Origin: Oscillospiraceae bacterium
GTDB lineage: Bacteria; Bacillota; Clostridia; UBA1212; UBA1255
Reading direction: 5' to 3'
DNA length: 62,355 nt
Assembly: GCA_015069165.1 (NCBI GenBank)
Contig: SVJD01000008.1
Coordinates: forward strand, 1 to 62,355
Position numbers and translations under genes: made by a program. Below are positions 20,491 to 31,746 of the stretch, one piece after another (position 1 is the stretch's first letter; the number at the start of each line of letters is the position of its first letter). The notes beneath the pieces are model-generated. The model was not told where the DNA came from. It worked only from the letters and a program-made list of their open reading frames with translations, and searched no databases.

Positions 20491-21273
20491 TTATAAGGCA
20501 ATACTTATTCTTTTAATCGTCTGTGCTCTGCCGGTTTCGGTATCAGCTTCTATAAACACAGCATGCAATTTACCGCATCCTTCTGCCGGCTTAAATTTTT
20601 GAGGAACACATCTTACAAACTTATTAACCACAGCACCCCTATCCATTCCTATTACGCCGTTATGAGGACCTGTCATACCTACATCCGAAATATAAGCCGT
20701 TCCGCCTTGCAAAATTTGTTCGTCTGCCGTCTGAACGTGTGTATGCGTACCTACTATCGCCGTAACAAGTCCGTCAAGATAATAACCCAAAGCCGTTTTT
20801 TCTGCCGTTGCCTCCGCATGAAAATCCAGAAGTATAACAGAAGTACTGCTGCGAAGTTTAGAAACTTCTTCATAAGCAACTTCAAAAGGATTATCGCAGG
20901 GATCCATATAAACCCTTCCTTGCAAGCTGATTACTCCTATAGGACAAGGACCGCCTTCTAAAAGCAAAGAACCTCTTCCGGGAAGATCTTTTGCAAAATT
21001 AGCGGGACGAATAACTGCATAATCGTCAATATATTGATAAATGTCATTGTTATCCCATGTGTGATTTCCCATTGTTATGCAATCCGCGCCTGCCATGAAC
21101 AATTCATCGGCACATTGCATAGAAAGACCTCTGCCGTGCGATGCATTTTCACCGTTTACAATACAGTAGTCTATTTTGTATTCAGACAACAGCCCGGGAA
21201 GTATCTCCGACAAAGTCTCCCTTCCTGTGCGTCCGAATACATCTCCCACAAATAAAATATTTACTTTTCCCAT
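20491..21273 (-). CDS. ymdB: YmdB-family (TIGR00282) metallophosphoesterase
   Basis: ILFVGDVFGRTGRE; VNGENASHGRGLS; MGNHTWDN; GTHTHVQTADEQIL. Confidence 0.92.
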   Translation of the reverse strand: MGKVNILFVGDVFGRTGRETLSEILPGLLSEYKIDYCIVNGENASHGRGLSMQCADELFMAGADCITMGNHTWDNNDIYQYIDDYAVIRPANFAKDLPGRGSLLLEGGPCPIGVISLQGRVYMDPCDNPFEVAYEEVSKLRSSTSVILLDFHAEATAEKTALGYYLDGLVTAIVGTHTHVQTADEQILQGGTAYISDVGMTGPHNGVIGMDRGAVVNKFVRCVPQKFKPAEGCGKLHAVFIEADTETGRAQTIKRISIAL

Positions 21274-21316
21274 TTAATTCCTCCGAAATCTAAAAACTCT
21301 CTCCGATAAATTAAAA

Positions 21317-21344
21317 GACTCCGGGAAGAAAACTTCACGGAGTC
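21317..21344 (-). terminator. Hairpin terminator downstream of rny
   Basis: Minus strand GACTCCGTGAAG-TTTT-CTTCCCGGAGTC then TTTTAATTT. Confidence 0.65.
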
Positions 21345-21358
21345 AATTTTGTTGAAAA

Positions 21359-22948
21359 TTATTTTGCGTAATCCACCGATCTTGTTTCACGAATCATTGT
21401 TACCTTAATCTGTCCGGGATATTCCATCTCGTCTTCGATTTTTTTAACAATCTCTCGTGATTTGAGTACCATCTCATCATCAGAAATAGCATCAGGTTTA
21501 ACCATAATACGAACTTCACGACCGGCCTGAATGGCATACGTTTTCTCAACACCTTCGAAAGAATTTGCAATTTCTTCCAATTTTTCAAGTCGTTTGATGT
21601 ACGACTCAAGTGTTTCACGTCTCGCACCCGGTCTTGCAGCGGAAATAGCATCTGCTGCTTGTACGAGTACCGCAATTATCGACTCAGGCTCAACATCACC
21701 ATGGTGTGCCATAATAGAGTTAATAACCACAGGTGACTCTTTATACTTTCTGGCAAGATCCGCACCGATTTCAATGTGTGAACCTTCCATTTCAAAGTCA
21801 ACCGCTTTACCGATATCGTGTACAAGTCCCGCACGTTTAGCAAGTGCAACATCTACACCGAGCTCTGCAGCCATAATTCCGGCAAGACGAGATACTTCTA
21901 TTGAATGAATAAGAACGCTCTGTCCGTAACTCGTTCTGTATTTCAAGCGGCCGAGCAACTTAACAATCTCAGGATGCAAACCATATACACCTGTTTCATA
22001 AGTAGCATTTTCGCCCTCTTGCTTAATAACATGCTCGACTTCTTTCTTTGCTTTTTCAACCATTTCTTCGATACGTGCCGGATGAATACGTCCGTCAATT
22101 ATCAATTTTTCCAAAGCAACACGAGCAACTTCACGTCTTACCGGGTCATAACCCGACAAAATTACAGACTCCGGTGTGTCATCTATAATCAAGTCAACAC
22201 CTGTCAATGTTTCCAAAGTACGAATATTTCTGCCTTCACGGCCGATAATTCTGCCCTTCATATCATCATTGGGCAATGCAACAACAGAAATTGTAGCTTC
22301 TGATACGTAATCTGCCGCACATTTCTGAATGGCACTTGCAATAATTTCTCTTGCTTTTTCTCTGGCTTCGTCTTTTAACTTAGCCTCATAGTCTTTTATA
22401 AGGACTACTGTTTCTCTTTGAAGCTCGCTTTCAACATTTGCAAGGAGCATAGCTTTTGCTTCTTCCTTAGTCATACCGGCAACTTTTTCAAGTTCTGCCG
22501 TCTGTTTCTCATAAGCTTCTTTAACTGCTTCTTCACTCTTGACAATTTCTGTCATTCTCAACGCAATCTGCTCTTCTTTCTGTTCGAGCAATTCCTGCTT
22601 TTTATCAAGAGTATCTTCTTTTTGTATTAATCGTCTTTCTGTGCGCTGAATTTCGTTGCGCCTGTCCTTAATTTCCCTTTCCAGCTCAATTCTGGTTTTG
22701 TGTATTTCTTCTTTAGCTTGGAGCAAACACTCACGTTTTTTATTTTCGCCCTCTTTTACGGCTTCGCTAACGATACGTTTACCCTCAGCCTCTGCACTTC
22801 CAAATACTGCCTCCGCTTCTGCTTTACGAGCCTCGTATCCTTTGAGATACGATTTCTTGCCCGCCAAACGCCAGCAAAGAGCACAACCGCATGCTGCTAT
22901 CAAAATTAAGGGGATTACTACAAGTAAAAATAGTTCAATACCAATCAT
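21359..22948 (-). CDS. rny: Ribonuclease Y
   Basis: N-terminal TM, coiled coil, KH region [31 protein letters not shown] motif [14 protein letters not shown] at 22948 (track TTG at 22957). Confidence 0.95.
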   Translation of the reverse strand: MIGIELFLLVVIPLILIAACGCALCWRLAGKKSYLKGYEARKAEAEAVFGSAEAEGKRIVSEAVKEGENKKRECLLQAKEEIHKTRIELEREIKDRRNEIQRTERRLIQKEDTLDKKQELLEQKEEQIALRMTEIVKSEEAVKEAYEKQTAELEKVAGMTKEEAKAMLLANVESELQRETVVLIKDYEAKLKDEAREKAREIIASAIQKCAADYVSEATISVVALPNDDMKGRIIGREGRNIRTLETLTGVDLIIDDTPESVILSGYDPVRREVARVALEKLIIDGRIHPARIEEMVEKAKKEVEHVIKQEGENATYETGVYGLHPEIVKLLGRLKYRTSYGQSVLIHSIEVSRLAGIMAAELGVDVALAKRAGLVHDIGKAVDFEMEGSHIEIGADLARKYKESPVVINSIMAHHGDVEPESIIAVLVQAADAISAARPGARRETLESYIKRLEKLEEIANSFEGVEKTYAIQAGREVRIMVKPDAISDDEMVLKSREIVKKIEDEMEYPGQIKVTMIRETRSVDYAK

Positions 22949-23084
22949 AATGAACAATTCCCCTTTCCATAAATTTAATTTTCAAAGTACGACATTTATA
23001 TAACATTTATATATGACAAAAAATGCGTATACTTTCTACATAAGGTTTATTCTACAACACCTTTGCTTTATGTGTCAAGTGTTT

Positions 23085-25526
23085 TTATCCCTCGTTGTTC
23101 GGCATTTCGCTTATTAAAACACGTCTTGGGTTATTCCCGTCACGTGCGCTGATATAACCTTTTTCTTCCATTTGATCTATAATTCTCGAAGCTCGGTTAT
23201 ACCCAAGTCCCAACTTTCTTTGAAGGAAAGATGCCGAAATTTGTTTAACATCAATTGCAATTTGCAAAGCATCATAGAAAAGGTCATCAACATCTGAATC
23301 CCCTCCCGATGCGGCTCCGGCAGCATTGCCTTTTTTACCTTTTTCCGGAAGTTTTGCCTTTTCAACTTCTTCACTGATTTTTTGGTCGTATTCTGCTTCT
23401 CCGTAAGTTGCCTGCAAATATTTCACAACATTTTCAATTTCCTCATCGGAAACAAAACCACCTTGAGCACGAGTCGAATACAACGCCCCCACAGGATGAT
23501 AAAGCATGTCACCCTGACCTCGTAACTTTTCTGCACCTGCAAAATCCAGTATAGTTCTCGAATCTACTTGAGATGCCACTTTAAAAGCAATTCTCGACGG
23601 AATATTTGCTTTGATAAGTCCCGTTACTACGTCAACCGACGGTCTTTGTGTAGCTACGACCAAATGAAGTCCGGCCGCACGAGCTTTTGCCGCTATACGA
23701 TTTATCGAGTCCTCAACAGAATCCTTTGCCACCAACATCAAATCCGCAAGCTCATCAATAATTATGAGAATTCTCGGCATTTTATCTAATCCCTTATCGT
23801 AAGCATACACATTATAAGCAGAAATATCTCTCAAACCGAATTTCGCAAACTGTTTGTATCTGTTCTCCATTTCCTGAACAGCCCAAGCCAAAGCTGCAGC
23901 AGCTTTTTTCGGCTCCGTTACAACAGGAATAAGCAAATGCGGCGCACCGTTATACACTCCGAGCTCAACAACTTTCGGGTCAATCATAATCATTCTTACA
24001 TCATCGGGCGATGCTTTGTAAAGAATACTCATAATCATACAGTTTACGCACACACTTTTACCCGAACCTGTAGAACCGGCAATTAAAAGGTGAGGCATCT
24101 TTGCAATATCTGCGATAATCGGTTTGCCCGAAATCTGCTCGCCGAGACAAAAAGCAAGGCTGGATTTGTGATTAAGGAATGTGTCCGTTTCTATTAAATC
24201 TCTCAAATAAACTGTTTGCACCGATTCATTCGGAATTTCAATTCCTATCGCCGCTTTTCCCGGTATGGGAGCTTCGATTCTTATTCCCGGTGCCGCAAGA
24301 TTAAGTGCAATATCTTCGGCAAGGTTCTTAATACGGCTTACTTTTACGCCTGAATGGGGTTGAAGCTCATATTGAGTTATTGCCGCGCCCCTTGAAATGT
24401 GTATCACTTTTGCTTCTATTCCGAAGCTTTTCATTACTTCTTCCAATTTTCTGGCAACTCTCGCTGCTTGTCTTTTATGTTCTTCATGCATATCTTCCGT
24501 TTCTCCATTTGCATTGAGAAGAGAAAACGGCGGAGCATCATAAATTGTATCAAATTTACTTGTTGTAAATTTGATTTCACCTTTTAAAGCCTCCGGCGGA
24601 ATTGTTTCTACGGTTTCATCCATTCCCGGCAAAACTGTTTTTATTATTTCGGGATCTTCTTCTCTGTGAATATCTTCATTTTCCTCTTTAGCTTTGCGTT
24701 TATTTCTGTTGGCCGCAGTTTCAAACTCAAAGTCCATACGGTACAAGTCGTCCATTCCTTCCAGGCTTGTCTCCATTACTTCCTCCGTGTCATTGGGCTG
24801 CACAATTTCTTCTTCTATCAATTTTTCTTTTTTACGTACTTTTTCTTCTCTTTTACGCGGAGTTTTTTCCGGTTCATTAAATCTCTTTTTTACACCTTTA
24901 ATCCACCCGCTGACAGTTCTCACGCCCCCGGCAGATTTTTCGGCAATTCTCATAACAGAAATCGAGAAAAGTAAAATAGCAACAACTAACAACGCCGGAA
25001 TCAAAATAACAAGCGCACCTGCTTTTTCGAAAAATCTTTGCAAAATGCAGCTTATACCACCGCCGATTACGCCTCCGAGTTGCGTTTTCCAAAGTTGGCT
25101 TATCGTTTCTATAAAACTGAGCGATGCATAATCTTTTGCATAATTACTTCCGATGGTATGCAAAAACGCAGATAAAAACAGCACGAAACATACGAAAAGC
25201 ACCATTTTCTTTGTTTCAAGAGAAGGTCCTTTTCCCCGTCTTATAAGTTGCCATGCAATAACAAAAAGCGCAATCATAATTACAATTGCCGCAGCACGTC
25301 CGAAAAGACCGTAAAAAATCGCTGTCAAAAATCTTCCTATCGGACCTGTTTTATTAAAAATAGAAAAAAGCATAAATACACCTATGCCGCAAAGCACAAT
25401 CGCCGCAATTTCCTTACTTTTATTTTCATCTTTTACTGTAACGGAACTTTTTCTTCTATTTGTATTTTTTGTTTTATCTGCAGGTTTACTGCTGTTTCCG
25501 CTTATCTTTCGTTTGCCGTCGCTCAC
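23085..25526 (-). CDS. DNA translocase FtsK/SpoIIIE
   Basis: Four N-terminal TM segments, PHLLIAGSTGSGKSVCVN, LVVATQRPSVDVVTGLIKANIP, C-terminal gamma winged helix. Confidence 0.95.
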   Translation of the reverse strand: MSDGKRKISGNSSKPADKTKNTNRRKSSVTVKDENKSKEIAAIVLCGIGVFMLFSIFNKTGPIGRFLTAIFYGLFGRAAAIVIMIALFVIAWQLIRRGKGPSLETKKMVLFVCFVLFLSAFLHTIGSNYAKDYASLSFIETISQLWKTQLGGVIGGGISCILQRFFEKAGALVILIPALLVVAILLFSISVMRIAEKSAGGVRTVSGWIKGVKKRFNEPEKTPRKREEKVRKKEKLIEEEIVQPNDTEEVMETSLEGMDDLYRMDFEFETAANRNKRKAKEENEDIHREEDPEIIKTVLPGMDETVETIPPEALKGEIKFTTSKFDTIYDAPPFSLLNANGETEDMHEEHKRQAARVARKLEEVMKSFGIEAKVIHISRGAAITQYELQPHSGVKVSRIKNLAEDIALNLAAPGIRIEAPIPGKAAIGIEIPNESVQTVYLRDLIETDTFLNHKSSLAFCLGEQISGKPIIADIAKMPHLLIAGSTGSGKSVCVNCMIMSILYKASPDDVRMIMIDPKVVELGVYNGAPHLLIPVVTEPKKAAAALAWAVQEMENRYKQFAKFGLRDISAYNVYAYDKGLDKMPRILIIIDELADLMLVAKDSVEDSINRIAAKARAAGLHLVVATQRPSVDVVTGLIKANIPSRIAFKVASQVDSRTILDFAGAEKLRGQGDMLYHPVGALYSTRAQGGFVSDEEIENVVKYLQATYGEAEYDQKISEEVEKAKLPEKGKKGNAAGAASGGDSDVDDLFYDALQIAIDVKQISASFLQRKLGLGYNRASRIIDQMEEKGYISARDGNNPRRVLISEMPNNEG

Positions 25527-25589
25527 TTTGGTTATCCTCCTAATATTTGTCTTTTTATTATACTACACTAAATTTTCAGGCGCAACACA

Positions 25590-27611
25590 CTACAATTGCA
25601 CTCTGTCAGGATATTTTTTGTTCATAAAGTCCAAAAAACCGCCAAATTTTTCCTTATTTTCCAAAATATATCTTGCAGCATCTCCGGCCGTCTTTAATAT
25701 TTCTGTATCTTGATAAAGGTTTGCTATTTTAAAAGGAGGTAAACCATGTTGCTCCACACCAAAAAAATCTCCGGGACCGCGAAGAACAAGGTCTTGCTCG
25801 GAAAGCTCAAAACCATCTGCCGTTTCTTCCGTAATTTTCATTCTTTCGGTAACTTTTTCCGAAAAAAGCACGCAGTATGACTGAATTTTTCCTCTGCCTA
25901 CTCGTCCTCTCAATTGGTGCAGTTGCGCCAATCCAAATCTTTCCGCATTTTCCACAACCATGAGAACCGCATTCGGAACATCCACGCCTACTTCCACAAC
26001 AGTAGTAGAAAACAAAATTTGTATTTTTCCGTCTTTAAACTCTCGCATTACGCTTTCTTTTTGCGAAGAAGACATTTTACCGTGAAGCAAACCGCATTTA
26101 ATGTTGGCAAAAACACCTTTCGACAGAGTGTTATATCTTTCTGTAACGCTTTTCAGCGGTGTTTCTTCGTTTTCTTCTATAACGGGATAAACCATATACA
26201 CTTGTCTGCCCTCTCCCGCAAGCCTTATAATCCATTTACATATTCTGTCATACATGGAATATTCCAAAGCGTATGTTTTTATGGGAAGTCTGCCGTTGGG
26301 CAATGTCCGAAGTGTTGAAACGTCTAAATCCGCATATAAAATCAAAGCTAAAGTCCTCGGAATGGGCGTTGCCGTCATTACAAGCACATCCGGTGTATGC
26401 TCCTGCTGTGCAAGCATTGCTCTTTGACGCACTCCGAAGCGGTGTTGCTCATCTGTTATTGCAATTCCCAAATTCCCATATATCACATCAGGCTGAATCA
26501 AAGCGTGAGTTCCGATTATACACTTTGCATCTTCGTTTTTGATAGCTTGCAAAGCTTCTCTTTTTTCCTTTGCCGTAAGCGAGCCTGTTACAAGATACGG
26601 TTTTATGCCGAAAGGTTCAAGCATTTTGCTTACCGATTCATAATGTTGTTCTGCCAAAACTTCTGTAGGAGCCATAAAAACAGCTTGATATCCGGCAAAA
26701 ACAGCTTTTAGCATCGCAAGCACTGCCAAAACGGTTTTTCCCGAACCAACATCACCTATTACAAGGCGGTTCATAGCCTTTTTTTCATCCATATTTGCAG
26801 AAATCTCTCCCCAAACCTTCTTTTGCCCCTCTGTCAGCTCAAACGGAAGCATCGAAATAAATTGCGCTATTTTACTGTCAGCATCGGCATTTTTAAAAGA
26901 AATACCATTTGTAATTTTTGTTTTCACATCTTTTAACTTCAAAAGCATAAGCTGCAAAGTAAAAAGCTCTTCAAATTTAAATCTGTATCTGCTTTTTTCT
27001 GCCATTTCCGCATTTTGAGGAAAATGTAAATTTTTCAAAGCTGTATCTCTGCGCAAAAGACCGTATTTTTCCAAAATTTCTTTTGGCATTGTTTCATAAG
27101 ACGGCGGCGCTACTTTTAATGCCTCTGCCACCATTTTTCTTAACACATTTTGCGTAAGTCCTTTTGTAAGAGGATAAACCGGTTGAATCGAAAAAAAATT
27201 ACTGTCCCACTCTCCGTGATACTCACTTATTACGGGATTTGTCATGCTCGCCCCATATTGATTTTTAGTGACCTTGCCGTAAAAAGCGTACAGACCGCCT
27301 ATCTTAAACTGATATTCTCCGTATTTTCCAAAAAATACAGAAATTCTCATATTTGCCTGTTCATCACTGATTTTTACATTTAAAACAGATAACTGTCTGT
27401 TGACTTTTTTTACATCTGTCTGCTGAACATATCCGCACACCGTAACTGTTTCCCCGTCTTGCAATTGCGAAATTTTACGCACAATACTGCGGTCTTCGTA
27501 ACTTCTCGGAAAGAGCTCATAAAGTTCATCAATCGTACAGACACCCAACTTTGCAAGTTGCGCGGCTCTTACTGATTTTACTCCTTTTAAGAATGTAACG
27601 GGAACGGACAA
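25590..27611 (-). CDS. recG: ATP-dependent DNA helicase RecG
   Basis: RLVIGDVGSGKTVLAVLA, DEQHRFGVRQR, VMTATPIPRTLAL, QLRGRVGRG. TTG at 27611 preceded by GAAGAGGTGATAAAA; the track start 27746 would overlap rsmD and its N-terminus is not RecG-like. Confidence 0.93.
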   Translation of the reverse strand: MSVPVTFLKGVKSVRAAQLAKLGVCTIDELYELFPRSYEDRSIVRKISQLQDGETVTVCGYVQQTDVKKVNRQLSVLNVKISDEQANMRISVFFGKYGEYQFKIGGLYAFYGKVTKNQYGASMTNPVISEYHGEWDSNFFSIQPVYPLTKGLTQNVLRKMVAEALKVAPPSYETMPKEILEKYGLLRRDTALKNLHFPQNAEMAEKSRYRFKFEELFTLQLMLLKLKDVKTKITNGISFKNADADSKIAQFISMLPFELTEGQKKVWGEISANMDEKKAMNRLVIGDVGSGKTVLAVLAMLKAVFAGYQAVFMAPTEVLAEQHYESVSKMLEPFGIKPYLVTGSLTAKEKREALQAIKNEDAKCIIGTHALIQPDVIYGNLGIAITDEQHRFGVRQRAMLAQQEHTPDVLVMTATPIPRTLALILYADLDVSTLRTLPNGRLPIKTYALEYSMYDRICKWIIRLAGEGRQVYMVYPVIEENEETPLKSVTERYNTLSKGVFANIKCGLLHGKMSSSQKESVMREFKDGKIQILFSTTVVEVGVDVPNAVLMVVENAERFGLAQLHQLRGRVGRGKIQSYCVLFSEKVTERMKITEETADGFELSEQDLVLRGPGDFFGVEQHGLPPFKIANLYQDTEILKTAGDAARYILENKEKFGGFLDFMNKKYPDRVQL

Positions 27612-27701
27612 TTTTATCACCTCTTCCTTATTATAAAGGATTGCTTTGTCGTTGACAAATATTTTAAGCGGTTTTATACTGTTTCGGAAGAGGTGTGTTA
27701 T

Positions 27702-28262
27702 ATGGTAAGAGTCATCTCCGGTACTGCCGGCGGACTTAAATTGCAAACATTGGAATCAGAATCCACAAAACCTACTCTCGACAGAGTAAAAGAGGCTGCT
27801 TTCAGTATGTTAAAAGATGATATATACGGAGCAACCGTACTTGATTTGTTTTCGGGAAGCGGGGCTCTCGGTATCGAAGCTTTAAGCAGAGGTGCTGAAA
27901 AATGCTGTTTCAATGACAAAAACAAGGCGTGTTGCGACCTTATACGCAAAAACTTATCCCACACCAAATTAGAGCATTGTGCCGAGATTTTTTGTTCTGA
28001 TTATACTGAAATAATTACATTTTTCAGAAAAAAAGATTTAAAATTTGATTTAATTTTGCTCGATCCGCCGTATGCAGGTGGTTTTTACGAAGAAGCAATA
28101 GAGCTCATAAGTAAAAACCACATATATTCCGACTACGCAACAATATATTGCGAGCATAGGGCCGCAGATGAACTGCCGGAGGAAATCGGTGTATTCAGTA
28201 AAGTAAAAACAAAAAAATACGGAACGGTTGCCGTTTCAATATTCCGAAACGAGGTTGATTGA
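27702..28262 (+). CDS. rsmD: 16S rRNA (guanine(966)-N(2))-methyltransferase
   Basis: [19 protein letters not shown]...[19 protein letters not shown]...LILLDPPY. Confidence 0.93.
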   Translation: MVRVISGTAGGLKLQTLESESTKPTLDRVKEAAFSMLKDDIYGATVLDLFSGSGALGIEALSRGAEKCCFNDKNKACCDLIRKNLSHTKLEHCAEIFCSDYTEIITFFRKKDLKFDLILLDPPYAGGFYEEAIELISKNHIYSDYATIYCEHRAADELPEEIGVFSKVKTKKYGTVAVSIFRNEVD

Positions 28263-28263
28263 T

Positions 28264-28755
28264 ATGTTTAATTCAAGCAAGAAAATTGCAGTATATCCCG
28301 GTAGTTTTGACCCTCTTACAAACGGGCATCTCGACATAATCCACAGAGCATCAAAGCTTTTTGACCATTTAATCGTGGGAGTACTTACAAACAGTGCAAA
28401 ATCTCCCATTTTTACCAAAGAAGAGCGTGTAGAACTCATTCGAAAATGTACCTCTGAATATGAAAATGTCGAAGTTAAAATGTTTGACGGATTACTTGTT
28501 GATTTTGTACGCGAGAACAAGGCTGTTGCTATAATAAAAGGCTTGCGAGCCGTTTCCGACTATGAATACGAGCTTCAAATGGCAGCTTTAAACAAACATA
28601 TTGACCACGAAATAGAAACTGTTTTCTTGATGGCGGACATTCAGAACTCATTCTTAAGCTCCAGCATTGTAAAAGAGCTCGCAAAAAACGGAGGAAACAT
28701 AAAAGGTCTTGTTCCCGACAAAATAATTGATGACATAATGAAGAAAATGTATTAA
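28264..28755 (+). CDS. coaD: Pantetheine-phosphate adenylyltransferase
   Basis: [43 protein letters not shown]. Confidence 0.95.
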   Translation: MFNSSKKIAVYPGSFDPLTNGHLDIIHRASKLFDHLIVGVLTNSAKSPIFTKEERVELIRKCTSEYENVEVKMFDGLLVDFVRENKAVAIIKGLRAVSDYEYELQMAALNKHIDHEIETVFLMADIQNSFLSSSIVKELAKNGGNIKGLVPDKIIDDIMKKMY

Positions 28756-28793
28756 AATATATATTGCATTTAACGAAGAAGGAGATTTGCACT

Positions 28794-29333
28794 ATGGAAC
28801 TTCATACTATTGAATTATTAAACGAATTGGAAGGCATGATAGAAAACGGCAAAAAGTCACTTATAGGCGGCCGCGTTTCTGTTGAGAAAAACGAGCTTCT
28901 CGCAATTATAGACGAATTAAGAGATCTTCTCCCGAGAGAAATGATGCACGCAAACGATTTTTATAACGACAGCCGCGATGTTCTCGAGTCTGCACAAGCC
29001 CAAGCTGATGATATTATCGAAAAAGCCGAGAAAGAAGCTGACCAGACAATAGCCGGTGCTCATGAAGATGCTGCCGCAATCAGAGATGAAGCTAACACAG
29101 AAGCTGATGCAATTGTAAAAGAGGCTCTTCAAAAGCAAAGCGAACTCGTTGCAGCTCACGAAATTACAAAAATTGCCAATCAGGAAGCAAAACAGATTAT
29201 TACAAGAGCCGAACAACGTTCTACAGAAATAAAAGTTGCTACAAAAAATTATCTTGAAGACAAGCTCAGCTATGTTGCTGATGTCCTTGCAAAGACTTAT
29301 TCAGAAATCAACGAAAACAAAAAAGGTCTTTAA
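28794..29333 (+). CDS. Coiled-coil protein (ATPase/DivIVA-like) downstream of coaD
   Basis: Long amphipathic Ala/Glu-rich coiled coil. Confidence 0.6.
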   Translation: MELHTIELLNELEGMIENGKKSLIGGRVSVEKNELLAIIDELRDLLPREMMHANDFYNDSRDVLESAQAQADDIIEKAEKEADQTIAGAHEDAAAIRDEANTEADAIVKEALQKQSELVAAHEITKIANQEAKQIITRAEQRSTEIKVATKNYLEDKLSYVADVLAKTYSEINENKKGL

Positions 29334-29359
29334 TTTATTTTACTTAATTTGTTTTAAGA

Positions 29360-29388
29360 GTGCGGTTTTTTATATCCGCACTTTTTTT
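29360..29388 (+). terminator. Rho-independent terminator of the rsmD-coaD operon
   Basis: GTGCGG-TTTTTTATAT-CCGCAC followed by TTTTTTT. Confidence 0.75.
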
Positions 29389-29761
29389 ATGCCAATCCAA
29401 ATGCCGTTCTTAATTTCTCAATAGCGCGTTTTTCCAATCTGGAAATATACGAACGGGAACAATTGAGAAGTTTACCGACTTCACGCTGTGTCAATTCTTT
29501 TTTCTCTTTTTCGCTTTCCCCCAAGCCGTATCTTAAACAAAGTATTTCTTTTTCTCTCTTGGTAAGCACTCCGGACATTACTGTGTGCAACTTTGCAGCT
29601 TGAAAATGCGCATCAATATCTTCAAGCATTTTAGAATCATCATCACAGAGTAAATCCATAATAACAATTTCATTACCCTCTCTATCCGTTCCTATAGGAT
29701 CATTTAACGAAACTTCTCCGCTGTACTTTTTCCCGGAGCGTATGTACATAAGTATTTCATT
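29387..29761 (-). pseudogene. sigK: 3' half of the interrupted sporulation sigma factor SigK (exon-like fragment, restored by excision)
   Basis: NEILMYIRSGKKYSGEVSLNDPIGTDREGNEI...LTKREKEILCLRYGLG...LTQREVGKLLNCSRSYISRLEKRAIEKLR; Sigma region 3/4. The upstream part of track ORF 29387..29848 is non-homologous. Confidence 0.93.
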
Positions 29762-31565
29762 TGCTATCCTCGCCCCAATGGGTTTTAGTCTCAGGACCAA
29801 AATCCGATAAGGAATCTTCGTCCATATCCTCCCCGATAAAGGGCACAAGCTCCTCGTCGTCCTCGGTTTCGGCGATGGAATCCTTCATCAGATGGGAAAT
29901 GTCGGGGTATTCAATGTCCTCGCCCTCTGCGCCGAAGAGAACGATGTGAGCATTCTCACCGTCCCAGATGATGCGGCGCACCACAGTACGAATGGCAACC
30001 CGCTTTTGCTCGTAGCTCATTTCATCAATGCCGTTTTTGAACATGGTCAGCATTTCGCGCATCACATCAAACTCAATATCGCTGAATGCGTGTTCGGATG
30101 CAATGCTGACCAACTCTTCGATACCCATGCTGAGCTTGTCGATCTCCAAATTCATTTCGCCCATGCGGTTAATGATATACCGCTTGGCAGCACCGTCTTC
30201 GGTATCAGCCAAAGTGTCTACCAAAGAGCTGACCTTTCTCTCAAGGTCGGCTTTTTCTTTGCGCATACCGGCAAGGCGGCGTTCGTACTCCTCCCGATTG
30301 CCGGAGTAGAACATCTTGCCCTTTTCTATCTGTCGGACGAAATCGCTCTTTTCGTCCCCAAGACGTTTCAACTGCTCGATGATCGCCGTGTCCAAAGTGT
30401 TACCGTTGGCGTTGCGGCGCTTGCAAAGTTCCTTCTTACTCCGTTCCTTCATCTTGCAAACGTAGGTGTAGATAGGTTCGCCGTCGGCAGTCTTCCGCTT
30501 GGACAGACGGGGGTACATCCGATTGCCGCAGGCACAGAATACAAGGCCGGTGAGCAGCGCCTCATTCTTGCGGGGACGGCGGTAGGATTTACTCTTGTTT
30601 CGCTCCAAATTGTCCTGTACCGCTACCCATACCTTGCCGGGGATGATGCCGGGGTGTTTGCCCACCGACACGATCCATTCGTTTACAGGATTGAACACAG
30701 TGGCTTTGCCCTTCTCCTGATCGGTGCGGTTGTAGGCGAGAATGCCACGCACGCCGTCAAACTCTTCCCGGGACGAAAACACCTCGGATTCCTTCAGACG
30801 AAAATACTCAAAAGCATCCTCGTCGGCGATCATATAGACGGGATTTTGCAGGATGGCCTTGATGGCAAAGCGGGTGAACTGGTTCTCGTTTTTGGTCAGC
30901 AGCCTGCGCTTTAACAGCTCCGCTTCGGTCATAGTCAGTGAGCCGGTCTGGGTGAACAGGTCGAAAATCGTCTTGACGATCTCCGCCTCTTCGGGAATCA
31001 ACTTCAGCTTGCAGGCTTTCTTGGTCTTGCCGTCCATAGTGATGCTCTTGACGCTTTCGCTCTTGTAGCCCGTGGGGGTGTTGCCGCCCAACCAACGACC
31101 CGTCTTGGCAAGCTCGTGCATGTTGTCCCGAATTCGCTCGGCGATAGTCTCCCGCTCCAGCTGGGAGAATACCGATGCGATCATCATCATAGCGCGTCCC
31201 ATAGACGTGCCCGTATCGAACTGTTCGCGAATGGATACAAAAACAACGCCTTTGCGCTCCAGTTTCTTCATCATTATCGAAAAGTCGCCCACGTTACGGC
31301 TTGCACGGTCCAGGCGGTACACAACCATCATTTTGATCTCGTTCTTTTCGATCTGATCCATCATCCGCTGGAAAGCAGGGCGGTTGATATTGCCGCCGGA
31401 AAAGCCCTCGTCCTCAAATACAATGGCTTTCTCCGCTTCTGCGTCACCGTAGTGCAGACGAATATACTCCCGGCACAGATCCACCTGATTGCCGATACTC
31501 TCGCCCTTTCCTGTAAACTTCGATTTTCGTGAATAGATTGCAATAACACCGTTTTCATTTTTCAT
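29757..31565 (-). CDS. Large serine site-specific recombinase (SpoIVCA-like), 602 aa
   Basis: IAIYSRKSKFTGKGESIGNQVDLCREYI, YRLDRASRN, SQLERETIAERIRDNM, recombinase zinc-ribbon CACGNRMYPR; ATG 31565 with GGAGGAAT upstream. Confidence 0.93.
   Translation of the reverse strand: MKNENGVIAIYSRKSKFTGKGESIGNQVDLCREYIRLHYGDAEAEKAIVFEDEGFSGGNINRPAFQRMMDQIEKNEIKMMVVYRLDRASRNVGDFSIMMKKLERKGVVFVSIREQFDTGTSMGRAMMMIASVFSQLERETIAERIRDNMHELAKTGRWLGGNTPTGYKSESVKSITMDGKTKKACKLKLIPEEAEIVKTIFDLFTQTGSLTMTEAELLKRRLLTKNENQFTRFAIKAILQNPVYMIADEDAFEYFRLKESEVFSSREEFDGVRGILAYNRTDQEKGKATVFNPVNEWIVSVGKHPGIIPGKVWVAVQDNLERNKSKSYRRPRKNEALLTGLVFCACGNRMYPRLSKRKTADGEPIYTYVCKMKERSKKELCKRRNANGNTLDTAIIEQLKRLGDEKSDFVRQIEKGKMFYSGNREEYERRLAGMRKEKADLERKVSSLVDTLADTEDGAAKRYIINRMGEMNLEIDKLSMGIEELVSIASEHAFSDIEFDVMREMLTMFKNGIDEMSYEQKRVAIRTVVRRIIWDGENAHIVLFGAEGEDIEYPDISHLMKDSIAETEDDEELVPFIGEDMDEDSLSDFGPETKTHWGEDSK
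29758..29761. other. Recombination core at the 3'-sigK junction (CATT plus / AATG minus)
   Basis: GATAGCA-AATG-AAATAC on minus; shared with 42424-42427. Confidence 0.75.
29769..29786. repeat. Subterminal inverted repeat arm (CTCGC-N4-ATGGGTTTT)
   Basis: Reverse complement of AAAACCCAT-N2-GCGAG at 42401-42416; GCGAG/CTCGC sits exactly 7 bp from the core on each side. Confidence 0.75.
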
Positions 31566-31686
31566 GACGAAAATTCCTCCTTCATTTGTGTTATGTATAT
31601 GTAGGTGTATACCATAAAGTAACACCCCATACAATAGATCAATTTTCGTCCGCAAGATTTTCTGTGAACTTTTTGTAAACAATCGC

Positions 31687-31740
31687 AAAAAAGCCCCCAA
31701 TGCCGTTTGATTCCCATCTGGAATCGTCAGCATCGGGGGC
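31687..31740 (-). terminator. Rho-independent terminator with nested stem
   Basis: Minus: GCCCCCGATGC...GATTCC-AGATG-GGAATC...GCATTGGGGGC-TTTTTT. Confidence 0.75.
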
Positions 31741-31746
31741 ATAATG

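Noticed and set aside
27612-27746. N-terminal extension of recG in the ORF track
   Set aside because: Overlaps rsmD's start and promoter on the other strand; a TTG at 27611 with an RBS gives the normal RecG N-terminus.
29762-29848. N-terminal extension MCPLSGRIWTKIPYRILVLRLKPIGARIA of the SigK C-terminal ORF
   Set aside because: It is antiparallel-frame read-through inside the recombinase 3' end, not sigma factor sequence.
29892-30914. 340-aa plus-strand ORF
   Set aside because: Antisense to the well-supported recombinase; GC-rich codon-mirror ORF with no recognisable motif or RBS.
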